NCBI GenBank assembly: GCA_002989075.1
Contig: PSQN01000010.1
Coordinates: 62,001 to 126,000 of the forward strand
Direction of reading: 5' to 3'
Source: Arthonia radiata
Taxonomy: Eukaryota; Ascomycota; Arthoniomycetes; Arthoniales; Arthoniaceae
Length of the DNA: 64,000 bases
A program made the position numbers and the translations under genes. How positions within the stretch are numbered: position 1 is the first letter of the stretch; each line of letters begins with the position of its first letter. The notes beneath the pieces were generated by a model. The model ran no database searches and was not told where the DNA came from. It saw only the letters and a program-made list of their open reading frames with translations. This document shows positions 9,375 through 21,956 of the stretch, one piece after another.

Positions 9375-11990
9375 CTACATCCTTAAACCTCTCACCCACA
9401 GCCACAGCACCACAGGCACGACCACGTTGTCATTGCACCCCGTCAGCACCGCTTCCGTCAAGCTGGCACCGCACGCAGCTACTGCCGCTTTCGCCACCAG
9501 TATCCCAAAAGCATTGATGCCATCTCCACGCAAAGGATTGACATCATCCCACCCACCTGCAACCAGAATGGACTTCCCAATGACAAGCCCAACAATCACA
9601 GCCAAAGCAAACGCCGCGGAGCCCTCTAAGCTCTTCCCGCCAGGCCACGGCCACTTATGCCTGCCAATTGCGCGCCCAACGAGCGATGCTGCGGCGTCAC
9701 CCATGCCGACACAAATGACGCCTGAGAGCATTGAGACATCCCTCTTCGCGAAAGTCCAGCCAAACCAAGGCTCTTCGACGCCCTGCTCGAACGGCAGTGC
9801 AGCCAGAGACAGCCAATATGGAATTGCGCATCCAATGAGCAGGAAGATGTGGCTTACCACGATCGGGCCGCGCAAATCGCGTCCATCGACGTAGGGGCTC
9901 AGAAACTGTGCGAGCGGTTTCGAGAGCGGGCGGAGTTGTGCTGCGCGCAGGAGCTCGAGGAGGAGGAAGACGGTAAGGACGAGGATGAGACCGAGAGAGA
10001 GGTATGCGGGGTCGACGTAAGCTGTTGGAAGGAGGAGAGCGACCATGGTGAAGTGGAAGACTTTGCGGCGGGTGTCGACGTCGCTGCGTTCGGAGAGGGT
10101 GATGACAATGGCGACGCCGGTGGCGACGATGGAGGCCCAGTAGGCAAGGAGGGTGAGGCGTGTTGCGGATCGAGGGTAATGGAGGTGGTAGTCAATTGTC
10201 TCGGACCAGGTTGAGGTGTAGTCTGATGGTGGGACTTGATCGAAGCGAGGAAGGAGGAAGTGTGAAGATAGCGGTGGTTGGTAGATCGTGTTCGCAACTA
10301 CGGGAATGTCGCTGAAGAGGTAGTTGATGGCCCAAGAGAAGGGTTCGGTGCCAGCCAGAGCGTACTGTTGGATCAGGTAACGGATGGGCCCGAGAACGAG
10401 GGCTATGACAACGATGTAGGTGTAGATAGCGTATGCCCATTTGCGGAGGTTGACTTGCGCGGGTGTGAGGTTCAGGTAAGATTGTATTGTTGATGACGGC
10501 TTCCGCTTCTTAGCCTTCGACTGCGGACTCTCAGCAACCGGTGTGGAAGCTGTTGGCATCTCGGACAGTCCCAGTCGCGACCCATGCTTGCCTCGTTTCT
10601 TTGTAGATTCCGCAAGAACCCCATCCGAGGTTTGATGGTCATCTTCGACATCACTGCCAAGCACATTCTCAGGATTGGGTGGGCCTTTGATGCCTTCGGT
10701 GAGAGTCGAAAAGAACGTCTGGCTTGCGCGCACGATCACCCCAGCGCGCCTGAACCGCCAAGTGGGTATCCTTTCCAAGGCGACGTTCCACTTTAAGACA
10801 GGTCTACAAAGAAAGAACAAGCCAAAGCCTCCGACCCAGAGGATATATTTCAGGATCACCATCTGTGGAGATACCACCAAAATCAACAGATTGATGAGCG
10901 CTACTGACAGAAGCTGCTGTTCAGACGAGAGCAAGCTCGATGTCGTCAGATATCGAATGGGACTCAGTAGAGCCTGGTGCATGGGAAACAGCAGGGAGAG
11001 GTCAAATGAAGACGTCTGGTGGACATCGACGGCTTGGAGCCATCCGAGTCGGCTCTCATGTAGAGATTGGGAGTGGTTCAGTAGATGGGACAAGATGCAA
11101 GGTGCCAACGAGATAGCCCAATGGAGGCCGCTTTCTGCTGATGGAGCCGTGCTAGAGACCAACCTTCGAGGAATAGTGCTCAAGCCTAGGACCATGTTGA
11201 CAAGAAGTGCTTCTGTCGACCCCGACCCCAATGTAATTGTGACAAGGATGGGTATCGTTGTCGGATAGAAGACAGGTGCAGGATCTATTCTTCCCAACAG
11301 GTCGATGATCCCGGATGAGCCCTGGAGGCTTTGGCGGTATCTGCGAGCCAGGAGGATGCTGACCACGATAGCCAACACCGACATATAGAGAAGCAGCCAT
11401 GTAGCGCAGGAACTGTCCGTGGTACGGACCCCATGATTGCTGAAGTATGACGAGCCCGCTGTTACACATGCGAGCGAAGAGAGACATGCTGCTTCGCAGG
11501 CACGCTGCAACAGTCTCTCTCGCGCAACAAGTCTGTCGGCGCTATATCTGGACTTTTTTGCGTCGTCTGCGGTATCCGCCTTTGTCTCTTTCGCGTTCGC
11601 GCCCTTGCTGTCCAGCTCGGACTCCCATTTCAAGCCTTTGCGAACCCGGGATTGCGGCGGTGGGAGAGCCTTCACGAATTTGAAGCTCTCATCATCAGCT
11701 TCGGCACCGCTCTCGCCGGGCGTCGCGAGCTCGAGGCGAGACGGCAGACGGGACAACGGGACGCGTCTGGTGAGATCAGTGTCCGATTGAGACGGTGTCA
11801 AGGCTGGGCTCGGGAGGTATGAGTTCGTCCGGCTTAGTGGGCTCGACGGTGTTGCATTGTCTTTGGGTTTTCTTCCATACGGTCTTGGAGATCTTGACAA
11901 TTCATCGGGTGGATCGTTCCAGTTTGGAGTGTGGCTGCCGTCGTCTTCAGGTGCTTGGAGATGGACGTTCGGCGTTGTCACGGCGGACAT
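9375..11990 (-). CDS. SEC59: Dolichol kinase (Sec59 family)
   Basis: Single exon, 871 residues from the ATG at 11990. An upstream in-frame TTG is not needed. Dolichol kinase phosphorylates dolichol with CTP in the ER membrane, supplying the lipid carrier for N-glycans, O-mannose and GPI anchors. The N-terminal third is disordered and basic, followed by about a dozen hydrophobic segments. The C-terminal catalytic part carries family features: RRKVFHFTMVALLLPTAY, then SLGLILVLTVFLLLELLR, and the CTP-binding region GVICVGMGDAAASLVG and GRHKWPWPGGKSLEG. Yeast Sec59 is about 520 residues; the long N-terminal extension is usual in filamentous fungi. It is divergent from ATG1. Confidence 0.92.
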   Translation of the reverse strand: MSAVTTPNVHLQAPEDDGSHTPNWNDPPDELSRSPRPYGRKPKDNATPSSPLSRTNSYLPSPALTPSQSDTDLTRRVPLSRLPSRLELATPGESGAEADDESFKFVKALPPPQSRVRKGLKWESELDSKGANAKETKADTADDAKKSRYSADRLVARERLLQRACEAACLSSLACVTAGSSYFSNHGVRTTDSSCATWLLLYMSVLAIVVSILLARRYRQSLQGSSGIIDLLGRIDPAPVFYPTTIPILVTITLGSGSTEALLVNMVLGLSTIPRRLVSSTAPSAESGLHWAISLAPCILSHLLNHSQSLHESRLGWLQAVDVHQTSSFDLSLLFPMHQALLSPIRYLTTSSLLSSEQQLLSVALINLLILVVSPQMVILKYILWVGGFGLFFLCRPVLKWNVALERIPTWRFRRAGVIVRASQTFFSTLTEGIKGPPNPENVLGSDVEDDHQTSDGVLAESTKKRGKHGSRLGLSEMPTASTPVAESPQSKAKKRKPSSTIQSYLNLTPAQVNLRKWAYAIYTYIVVIALVLGPIRYLIQQYALAGTEPFSWAINYLFSDIPVVANTIYQPPLSSHFLLPRFDQVPPSDYTSTWSETIDYHLHYPRSATRLTLLAYWASIVATGVAIVITLSERSDVDTRRKVFHFTMVALLLPTAYVDPAYLSLGLILVLTVFLLLELLRAAQLRPLSKPLAQFLSPYVDGRDLRGPIVVSHIFLLIGCAIPYWLSLAALPFEQGVEEPWFGWTFAKRDVSMLSGVICVGMGDAAASLVGRAIGRHKWPWPGGKSLEGSAAFALAVIVGLVIGKSILVAGGWDDVNPLRGDGINAFGILVAKAAVAACGASLTEAVLTGCNDNVVVPVVLWLWVRGLRM

Positions 11991-13164
11991 GCCTTGATAG
12001 AGGTTGCCAGAGCTGAGCAAACGGACGCCCAACCACTTTCGGTATGCTCGTCAATTATCCACACCACCCCGACTGAGACATGGAATCAGTACTACCAATG
12101 ATGCATGTGAGAGGGAAATTCAATTGAAACGTGGACTCTTGCATGTGAATTCAGTACCCTGCCACTTCCGGTCCCTCGACATAGGATAGAAGACATCTCC
12201 ATTATATATGGGTATGAGTTTTGCATCCACATACGATCATACACAGTTCAACCAGACTTATACGCATACAGACACGAATCAATGTTGGGTCAGGCTTCTC
12301 TCGAAGATCTGTTGATGTTCGTTTCAACTGGTGAAGCCATTCTAGATCTGTACCCTACTCAAGAGACCCCCGCTTCAATGATGCGCCGCATGTCTGGCAC
12401 GCCACTTGAACCTTGATAGACCTCTCCCTCAGTAGCTCCAAGTGCCTGAGAAAGACGAGATGATTGTGTTTCTCATACTCCATAAGAAAGAAGGCGGCGA
12501 TAACGGGGTCACGGCCTATCAGCTGCTGACTCGCCCCCAGTGCTGCATGCGATCGACCTTTGCGCCCTCTCATTGGCTGACCCCGAGACCCTATCCGGGG
12601 TAGAGCTTCACTAGCGCGGCGACATAGCGCGATGGACCTCGTCGCCTGTACGTACAGTCATGAGTCCCCAGATCTCCCATCATTCCATCATTCCCGCCGT
12701 CGTGCACCTCTTCGTCCTCGACATCTTTCAAACGTCCCGTACGGACTTGGCGAGCTAACACAAACCTGTAGAAGCCATCATCATCCGTCAAAGCCCTCCA
12801 CTGACCACCACTCCGCCGACTCGAGACCGTCACTCCACTGCGTCTGGCCAGCACCCCACACCTTCAACAGGCGAGGCTTTTCAACAACTACATACCAATA
12901 ACTCGACACCTTCGCCACAAGCAAAGACCTTCGCCTTGTCGGACCGATCTTCGACTCTCGATAAGCCGCCCACACCGGATCGTACTTGATACCTCGATTG
13001 CGCAGCAACTACAGCAGCTCTGCCTGTACCATCAGACGTGCCAATGTATCACAGTAACAATATCATACAGGCCTTATAGCAACATCCAAGATCGTCACAC
13101 ATAGCAAGAGCCTGCTACAGACCCATCTAGCGGTCTGCAGCTAGCGGCCAACCCAACAGCAATC
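11991..13164. other. Shared upstream region of SEC59 and ATG1
   Basis: About 1.17 kb between divergent starts. The ATG1 side is C/A/T-rich (12650-13160), as in fungal 5' leaders. A minus-strand 72-codon frame (12355-12573) contains one CxxC but no known domain, so it is not called. No repeats seen. Confidence 0.5.
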
Positions 13165-16100
13165 ATGGCGACACAACCTGGGTCCTCGTCTCAAGCGAGG
13201 CGAAGCGAGTCAAGTGGGGCAGTCTCGATAGGTCGATATAAGAGACTGGAGCAGATTGGAAAGGGCAGTTTCGCGACGGTGTACAAGGGCATACACCCTG
13301 TGAGTACACATTCTAGACGCGGCTTTGACCTTGGAATCATGGGATCGTAATCGAGAACAGCATGCTGACAATTTCTAGGAGGGTGGAAATCTCATAGCCA
13401 TCAAGACCGTCCAGCATGCTCAGCTTAAAGGCAAGCTTCGAGCTAACCTCTTCTCCGAGATCGAGATCATGCGCAAGATGACCCACCCGCACATTGTCGC
13501 TCTGGTCGACATCCTTGAGAGTACGCACCACATACACCTCGTCATGGAGTTCTGCCAGCTGGGCGATCTAGCGACCTTTGTTAAGAAGAGAGACAAGCTT
13601 GCCTCGCATTCGGTTACGGCGGACATGCTGCGGCGGTATCCCAATCCTCCAGGCGGCGGCTTCAACGAGGTTATAGTGAGGCATTTTGCGAAGCAGCTTG
13701 CCTCTGCGCTTGAATTCTTGCGTTCGAAGAATTTGGTGCATCGAGATTTGAAGCCTCAGAATTTACTGTTGAACCCACCATATACCTGGATCGAGCAGGA
13801 GCTGCCCGAGAACCGGCCATTCACGGTCAGCAAGGAGTCATTGATTCCTGCGGCGGGTCTAGACTCATTGCCGTCTCTGAAGATCGCAGATTTCGGTTTC
13901 GCTCGACATCTGCCCACGACGACAATGGCCGAGACACTCTGTGGTTCACCGTTGTACATGGCGCCGGAGATCTTGCGATACGAGAAGTACGATGCTAAAG
14001 CTGATCTGTGGTCCGTCGGCACAGTGCTGTTCGAACTCATGACGGGAAGACCTCCGTTCCGCGCTGCCAATCATGTAGAGCTGTTGCGAAGGATCGAAAA
14101 GACGATGGACAGAATCAAATTTCCAGACGAGCTCCGGATCAGTGATGATATGAAGGTTGTTATCCGAGGTCTTCTTAGAAAGATGCCTACGGAACGCCTG
14201 AGCTGGGAAGGCTTCTTCCAAAGCGCCATCATCCTGGACGAGATACCTGGACTGGTTGAGAGCGACATGCCCCGTAGGAAAGCTTCATCGGCAGACCGCA
14301 CATCGCCAGCTGCGCGAGAAGCGGCTGCCGATGCAGCTTCCAGAGGGCGACGTCCATCAGCTCCCCGACGGGCGTCTTTCAGAACATCCAACGACCGCTC
14401 CTCGCCCGACCAACCTCGCTTTAGCACGCCGCCTGAATCCACCTCCAACTTCCCTCGACGTCCCTCTATGAACCAGAACAGACCTAGTCTATCTGATCGT
14501 GCTACTGCTCCATCTGCTGTCCCTGGCGTGCGAAATGACAGGATACCCCCTCCGATCGGAGAGCGCCGCAAATCGACGCAGCCTCCCTCACCAGGTAGTT
14601 CAGTACCCCGAGATACTCCAGACAGAGAGCGAGCAATGCAACAGCGTCCGGCCGATCGAACATCGCGAGATGCTCGAGAGCGTGCTGCGCAAGACGTTGC
14701 ATTTGAACGTGATTACGTGATGGTAGAGAAGCGAGCGGTCGAAGTCAATGCCTTTGCCGATGAGCTTGCAGCAAGCCCCCACGTTCAGTCTGGCAATCGT
14801 ACATCTCCTTCAAGCCATGCTGCGATGGCACGACGCGCTACGACGCAAGCTGTACCGTCAGCAAACAAAGCAGGACAGCCTTCAAATACCACACGAGCGA
14901 TGCAAGTTGCTTTCCGACCGGACGCTGCTCACCAGCGTCGAGCTTCCTACGACCGCCGCTTCACACCTAGCAAGACGTCCGCTCAGAGCGCGCTTGCCGC
15001 CGCCTTGAATATGGTCAACCTACGCTTCGTCAATAACCCTTTCGCACCACAGCTGGGCAAAAACCCGTCTCCACCACAAGGCTACGGTCCATTCCCTGCT
15101 TTTCCTGCACAGCCTTCAGCACCGCTCCTGCTCGGCGACTCACCGCGAGACAAGGCTCCTATAGACGAAGATCATCGCGTTCTCAGCACGATGGAAGATT
15201 CCGCTACTCGTAGCGACGTCGTCTACGGTTTCGCAGAGGTCAAATATAAGCAGCTGATACCCATTGCGCCTTCCAATGATGGTGCACTTCGTGGCCGCGA
15301 GGAGCCAATTGACGAAGGCGATGGCTTGACGCCCGATGCCATTGTTGGCATCTCTGAGGAGGCGCTGGTACTGTATCTCAAGGCACTCGCCATCCTCACG
15401 AATACCATCAACCTCGCTGGCAGCTGGTGGAGCCACAAGACGCGGCAACGCGACACGTTGACTCCAGATCAAACGTCGACGTCGCCATCACCGCGAACAG
15501 CTTCGGACGGTGCCACTGCCGGAAGTAACGGGAGCGGTAAGAGCCCAGGCTTCGCGGCCGTGGGTGCACGCATCAATGGCGTCGTACAGTGGGCGCGCAA
15601 CAGATTCAACGAGTGCCTCGAGAAGTCGGAGTTTGTGTCACGCAAACTCCTTGACGCTCAGCGACGCCTTCCTTCTTACCACGAGGCTTCCACGTCACCC
15701 TCCAAGTACAGCAGCGGCGACGAAGCGAAAGAAGGTGAGATCAGTTTCCGCTCCGGCATTACCGCCGAGAAGCTTATGTGGGAGCGCGCGCTCGATATGT
15801 CGCGGGCTGCAGCTGTGAACGAGCTTGTCGGCGAAGACCTGCCAGGCTGCGAGGTTAGTTACCTCACAGCTATGCGGTTGCTGGAGGCGGTGATGGAGCG
15901 AGATGGAGACGAGGAGAAAGACAGTAAGAAGGCAGATGGCAAGAAGAGGCGGGAGAAAGACAAGGAACAGGCTGATCGTGCGGAGAATGAGCAAGCCGAC
16001 GAAAGCGGCGCAGTGGTCAGCGAGGAGGACGGGGAGACGGTCGTGAAACGTGAGTGTCCATCATCCACTCCCTCTCTTGCAGATTGTGGGTGCTAACGTG

Positions 16101-16369
16101 AAGTAGTCATCGATCAAATGAAACGCCGCCTCTCTGACCTCCGTAAGAAGCTGGCGATGCAGAAGGTTAATCAGCGGAATGCGGGCAACAATACCACATC
16201 CAACAATAGAGACAAGGATAAGGACAAAGAGAAGATGCCCCCGCCGCAGCATCACCGCTCTGGCTCAAGCAGCTCGCCGAAGAAGATCGCAACGGAGCAG
16301 ATGGTAAGGCAGGCGAGCAGTCCGGGGAGTTTACCGCGGCCGGGGAGTTTGGGTGTCTCACCGCGGTAA
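13165..16369 (+). CDS. ATG1: Autophagy-initiating serine/threonine kinase Atg1
   Basis: Three exons, 13165-13299, 13379-16049 and 16107-16369 (1022 residues). Atg1 (ULK1) is the kinase that, with Atg13 and the Atg17 complex, starts autophagosome formation and the Cvt pathway. The N-terminal kinase domain shows [11 protein letters not shown] (residues 32-42), the ATP Lys in AIK (54), HRDLKPQN (from 166), DFGFARH (from 216) and [12 protein letters not shown] long Ser/Pro/Arg-rich linker follows, then the C-terminal helical region. That region includes [26 protein letters not shown]-type sequence (about 726 onward), which fits the Atg13-binding MIT tandem. Introns are 79 and 57 nt with good branch sites. 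Length is usual for filamentous ascomycetes. Confidence 0.95.
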
Positions 16370-18219
16370 TAGTGACAAGCTGTCGCGCGTTGCGATGGTA
16401 GAGTGATGACATGGGGAGTTTGAAATGGGCGAGGAGGCGCCCCTTTGGCAGATGTAGGCACTGCTTTCGGCTTTTCAGGCGCGGAGTTCGGAGGCTTCAG
16501 TGCATGGAACCGCGCAGGGCACTATTTCAGACTCGGGTTCTGTCACCGGCACTGGCGGCAATGGGCACTGGCGGACACGGGCAATGCCGAACATGGGACA
16601 TCATGGATACGGTGGGATGGATGCACATGGTTTCAGCAGGCCGGCAGGCAAGAAGGCGGACACGGACAGATCCACAGCGCAAGCTCGAGCGCAGCACGAA
16701 TGACGATATAGACGAGATATGAAAATCGATTGGATGAAGCGTCGTTTTGTTTCTGCGAATAATCTTGTCTGCAAGCGGGCGTGCAGTGTTTGCTACATGA
16801 TGTGTGAGTGTGCGTGTGAGTGGGAGCGAGAGTGGGTGATAAGTGCGTGCCTTTGGGTGCGTGGAGCGTTTTCTAAGCCAGCCATCGATGTAAGGTGTGC
16901 TTCCCGAACGCGTTTCCGTCTCTGAAGCTCTTGCCATTGATGTAAGACAGGGGGAGTCGGTGAGCGGATTGGATCACGCTGCTGACGAGGCGTTGGGGAA
17001 GGGGGGCAAGGTTGCTGCAAAAGCTTGAGGGGCCGCATGTGTTTGTGTAGTAGTAAGCTGCATGCACGAAGGTCATAGATGTTTGTCTACGCAGGTTCTG
17101 TGCTCGCTCAGCGTTAGCAGCAAGGGCAGTGGATGAGAGGCTGATTGGAGCCTTCAAATTTGTATCATGGGTATATGCTTGACGTTCTATGGCGTTGACG
17201 TAAAGCTGCTAAAGGCTTGCTGAAGAGGGTGTGATCGTTTGTAAGCTCCGCCGCCTGGAAACGCAGCATGCAAAAAATCAAGTGGGTTTGACATGGTGTC
17301 CGCGCTTATGGTAGAGGAATGTACACGCGGCAGTTATAGACCTTTGGCTCTGTAGAGGGCTGTACTCGTAGGGGCTTGCTGGCATGGCTGGAGAAGAAGA
17401 CGCTCTTGGGAGTCTTTGGACTTTGGACGCAAGGATAAATTTGAACGGAGTAGCGATGTTGAGAAGGGGTTGAGGGTGGAAGGAAGATGCTGGACTCGGT
17501 TGAAGGGCCCAAGAAAAGCATGTAGAAGAGGAAAAGAGATGAGGGGTCAATGCTCGTGTCAACAAGATGACGGACAAAACGGGTCGCCATGGATATCGCT
17601 TGTTATTGGTTGCTCAGAGCGATTAACGCGGTGACACCTTGTGACTTGGACTGCACGAGTCTACTGCAATGGAGCACATCGCTCGTTGGTCTCAACGTGA
17701 GACTGTTGACAGGTTTCTTCCTCGACGTTTCTGTAGAAGATGGGAACACAAGCCCGGTCGTAGGAATCATTCCCATTGCACGTGATTATTGGTCTGTGCC
17801 TGTACCACTATAGCCGAATCACGTCAGGACGTCGGTAGACTTGTTTGATAGCTCGCGGAAGCTCTCTGTGTGAAAGGACGCCATGCACGCCATGTCCAAG
17901 GCTTTTCGAGCATAAAACAGGCGTGCAGTCGGCCATTTGAAGCACTATGTATCTAGAGACAGCCTCATGAGCTGTTACATATCTGATTCAGCCCGCAAAA
18001 TAATATTCGCGAGTGGATCTTGCTGGGGGAGCTGGATGGTTCATGACTGCCTGTGGTGCGCCTTCGACGAGCTTCGTGGCGATGCGTAGCTCGTATGACG
18101 AGCTGTGTCATGGAGTTGTGGATATGTCTGAGACGTGACAGTTGAATACACTGCAATACTTGATGTCTCGCCATCTGGAAGTTGTCGGCCAGCCGCAAGG
18201 TTTGATACACCAAGCTTTG
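16370..18219. other. Gene-poor region downstream of ATG1
   Basis: About 1.85 kb. It starts with the ATG1 3' UTR. A GT-rich simple stretch lies at 16795-16860. On the minus strand, 17270-17600 is C/T-rich and leads to a short frame beginning MPASPYEYSPLQSQRSI. This resembles the opening of HET-domain proteins but ends after about 36 codons, so at most it is a remnant. No intact gene seen. Confidence 0.45.
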
Positions 18220-19965
18220 CACGTGACCTGAGCTGGAGCATAACTAGTCCCCAATTGGGATAGCGCTCCCGCCTCGCGCCTTCCTCTCGAGCTTGTTTCC
18301 TCCAACTCTCTCTTCCTTCTCCTCTTGCTCTACATGCGTCTCCGCAACTTCGTCTCAATTCCCAAGCAAGATAGAACCGCCAGCACGAAGACCGTGACGA
18401 TGGCGAATCGGTGGTTCTCGTAAGTCCTAATGGTGGTCTCACGACCGACGCGTTGGGCGGGGTTCTAGTGCTCTCTGGTTCTGCTTGCTGAAGAGGAGAT
18501 TTGTCGACAACCGTGATTGAAGTACATACCATGGTGACTCAGCACACCTGCACGATGGCTGGTAATCCCGGGGGTGGGGCCCGGTGACGCCGAATGCGTT
18601 CGGATCAGTTCGCGGGACGCAGGCATGGAGCATCGTGCCTTGCGCTTTGCAGATGGCGGCAATAGGGCTAGCTGATGAGGGGAGTATCCTTCGGGTTGAA
18701 ACCTTGACTGCGAGCAGCCCTCCGTCCTGACGTGATATGCTAAGTGCTAAGTGGGCTTTAACGAGTGCACCATTGATGACTACAAAGCGAAGCGTGCTGG
18801 ACTTAAATCACGGAGGGGAAACATCGAGAGTACGACTCTGCAATCGACAGGTGCAGTGGACGCCGTTGAAATGCGGATCTTATCCAGTCCAGAGATTGCA
18901 GACATGGGTGCGTCTGTCTTCCAGCGCTGACGTCTAACTTCGACTTCCGAGGGAGAACCGACCGAACTTTGGCTTGCCAACGCGGCTGTGCTTGCTCTCT
19001 GCCGGCGAAGTCCAAATCCGTTTTGGGGGGAACAGAGGGTGACCGAGCTGAACGAGTGCGGGCTGGCTGCGGCTTGCCTCTAGTGACGTTTAACTCCATT
19101 ACTCGGCGGGCGGAAATGTGGCTATTTGCAGGATCTCAGATGCACGGCAGACGTTGCAGGGACATTTGGAGTCTAGCATCGTCTTGCCCCGTGATACATT
19201 GCATGGAACATGTTTGAGGTCGGCACAAGGACCCTATGAACTCAAACACCATCGCATGAAAGATCGTACGTTTCCCGGTGCGGGACCATTGGTCGACGAT
19301 ACCATACTACAGTCTGGTGAACAGCTTTTGTAGAGATACGATTGCCGGATCCTATGCTAGTTACGAGTATCAGGTCATGGGCGTGCTGCTGGCGGGGTCT
19401 TTCTGATGTGGGGCAGAGAGGCTCGTAGCCAGATAAATTGCGGCACAGATGAGGGCTGAGCTAGTGCGCCACTACGTCTCTGACGAATATCGGGCTGGCT
19501 CGCCTTTCTGACATGATAGGGTATCGCGCTTCGGTGTTGATGCTAAGTGAGTCGACCCGCGCTTTGCGCGACCACAGCCTGGCTAGCGAACCTACCTGAC
19601 GACTTTGGCGTTTCCGCGAGGGGTCCGGAGCGTCGACTAAGCAGTCCGAAGGATGGTAGGCATGGATGCGCCCCCTGATGGTGCCACTCTACTGTTCGGA
19701 CGGAGTGGCCTGCACACCACAGCGTGGGTACGGACGCGGCTTCTTACAAAGCAGTGAAAAGCTCATGGAATAGTCACGCGGACATGATGCTTCGAGCGGT
19801 GTGCGCGTATGCGGCACTACGTGTTACCAGCCCATCAAGTTTCGGCTGATCAGGGAACAACTGGGAGTCCACGGCTCTGCGAGAAGTAAGAAAGCGGCCA
19901 GGCTTTCACGAAAGTACACCTCTTGTCTTTGACAGTAAGTGGAAATCGACATTTAATCACCCTCG
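18220..19965 (+). repeat. Decayed duplicated sequence, copy A (inverted partner of 21957-23150)
   Basis: This stretch, read on the minus strand, matches 21957-23150 read on the plus strand in many blocks. Examples are the block around GTCCGAACAGTAGAG (19695-19710 versus 22116-22131) and the end block around TTTCCACTTACTGTC. In aligned blocks identity looks like roughly 75-85 percent by eye, with large indels between blocks. Near 18333 there is a coding-like start with a conserved GTAAGTCCTAA donor, also present in copy B, so the ancestral sequence was probably a spliced gene on this strand. Both copies are clearly broken. I do not recognise the family. Confidence 0.7.
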
Positions 19966-20056
19966 CACTATTATCAATTTTTGGACCTTCAACTATCTCC
20001 ACACCTTTTCTTTGGACTACTGGCCCTGTGGCTGGTGGCTGAGGAAGAAACGAGGC

Positions 20057-20302
20057 TCATTCAAGAAGATGTGAGCTGTGCGCGAGCAATGTTGCAGCCA
20101 TCCACACGCTCATGCGAAGCTGCTTGGCGTCCGACAGCTTCCGCCCTAGGTCCCCAAGCTTTCGCGTACTCCCCTTTTCGCCGTTTTGCTTGACATCTTC
20201 GATGTCCGCCTCCAGGTCGGCAGCCCTCTTATTAAGGATCTTAGCATGCTTCCTCGCCTGCTTCGCCAAGACCTTTCCGTGAGCGGCAGTAATGAGCTAA
20301 GA
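20057..20302 (-). pseudogene. Fragment with coiled-coil-like coding sequence
   Basis: After an acceptor-like TCTCTTAG the minus strand reads about 80 codons: LITAAHGKVLAKQARKHA, then KILNKRAADLEADIED, then a Lys/Gly-rich part and SDAKQLRMSVWMAAT. The charged heptad-like pattern and codon use look like genuine coding sequence. There is no start and no continuation upstream that I can see. It probably is the last exon of a lost gene. Family unknown. Confidence 0.4.
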
Positions 20303-20454
20303 GAGTATATTTAGCGAGCTCGCTCGCAATAAGTCAGAAGCCTGCTTATCAAATATGTTACACGACGCCAGTGAAATGCTGCACACAATGACTTAGACTA
20401 AGGATTATTGGTCCGTTGTAAGCTGCTGTTGCTAGTGGATGCCCGGCCAGATTG

Positions 20455-20619
20455 TGCGAGCGAGCGCACAGCATGGTAGGGGCTTGGTTTCTACATTTCT
20501 CAGACAGCGCTAGCATACTGCGGCACGGAATGCCTTGCAGCAGGGCTAAAAGTCTACTGGGAATTGCTGTAGCCAGGAGGACGCCAAGGTAGGCTCTGCG
20601 AGCGAGCACACAGCAAGGT
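20455..20619 (+). repeat. Pair of 23-bp direct repeats
   Basis: Two copies beginning TGCGAGCGAGC and ending CAGCAWGGT at 20455-20477 and 20597-20619, with 21 of 23 bases the same. A related GCGAGCTCGCTCGC palindrome lies nearby at about 20315. Meaning unknown. Confidence 0.5.
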
Positions 20620-21956
20620 CAGTGCATGATTTTCAAATGTTTGTCACAGCGCGGGCAAGCTACTCAATGATTATGCTGATGCTAGGGTCTGCTGTTGTTG
20701 GATCTGGCTGTGGTTGAGCAGACGTCGGGCTCAAGTTGCAGGCTCTGGACACGGAAACGGTGATGGAAAAACGTCGGGAACAACAAACTTGCTGAGGGAA
20801 CCTGATTGACTCGCCATTGAGCGCCATAGATATAGAATTTGGCTTAGGAGGCAGAGTGTGGCCCTTGAGTCTGCGGCGTCTAAGTGTCTGGCCGTACGAA
20901 GAAGGAAACAGACGCGCTTCTGAGGACGACAACGAGACGGATCGGCCTGCTTCAGGGAGTCTGATGTGCAGTGAAATTCGTCCGGAGCGGGATCGCTGAC
21001 CATGCTGGAAGGCAACGACAGCGTAGCAGCCTGAACGTAAGGCTTATTCTCTCTGACGTTGGGAGCTGGCAGCGATACGGAGCGCTGGTATTCTTTTTTG
21101 AGTGATCACGTCATGAACCATATCTTGCTTGTGCTCTTCCTCCTCCCCAGTGCTCTCAGCATCAACCAGATCGTCCTCATAGACGTAGCCGTTGGCTCCA
21201 CAGAATCCTCCGCTGGCGATGAACATCACAGGCTTCATTTGGTCCACAGCGAAGTTACACGCGAGGGGCGTCCAGGATGCGGAGATAGGGCAGCATCTCA
21301 CTTAGCTGAGTGGGGCGAAGAATGAGGAGGCTCGTGGTCGCTAGATATGACAGAGGTCGGCTACTCTAGACGATCTCTTTCATGCACGTGGGGCCTTGAT
21401 TGCCGGTATCGAAACATTGCGTCTTAGGACGTGAAGAACATTGTCCAGAGACCAATCTGTTAAGGTTGCCTTTGAAGAGCTCGGTCGAAGCTCACTGCTC
21501 GGATGATACGGTTTTGAGTTCAAAAATAGTCCTTGACTTGACCTCACAATGCTGAATGTAGGAATATGACCTGCAAATGGACTTGAAGGTGTTCTTTCTA
21601 GCTTGATACTCTCCAGTGTTTATTATGGTGTTTAGCTAGTGAGATTGAATGAGTGCAACGCCCTTCCTTCACATCAACTCCACAGACTTCCCTCCTCTCG
21701 GTGCATATTACGCGTTCAGTGCTCAAAGCGGCCTTTCGCCTCGCCCCGCCATACTACCGTACTGTAGACTTCCATCCGTGAACTAGATGAGCTCTACGTT
21801 GTTGGTCGTGACAGGGCTCCGATATCTAAAGAGGGGCTCTCGGTTAGCTATCGCAGACACGATCAGGCTTTTAGGCATATCTAAGAGCCGAGGCCGTCAG
21901 ATAGTGTTCTGCCTCGGAAACCGGCCATATAGCCAGCAATCCGAAGGAAAAAAAAA

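Larger units (their letters stand above)
19966..21956. other. Spacer between inverted decayed copies, with gene fragments
   Basis: About 2 kb without an intact gene. It holds a short coiled-coil-like fragment on the minus strand (20057-20302) and a 23-bp near-duplicate (20455 and 20597). A minus-strand frame at 21044-21301 has no recognised domain. The stretch looks like a mosaic of remnants. Confidence 0.5.

Noticed and set aside
9331-9894. Plus-strand frame of 187 codons opposite SEC59
   Set aside because: Shadow of the dolichol kinase C-terminal domain on the minus strand.
18041-18532. 163-codon minus-strand frame over the start of copy A
   Set aside because: It lies antisense to the conserved coding-like start shared by both decayed copies and has no support.
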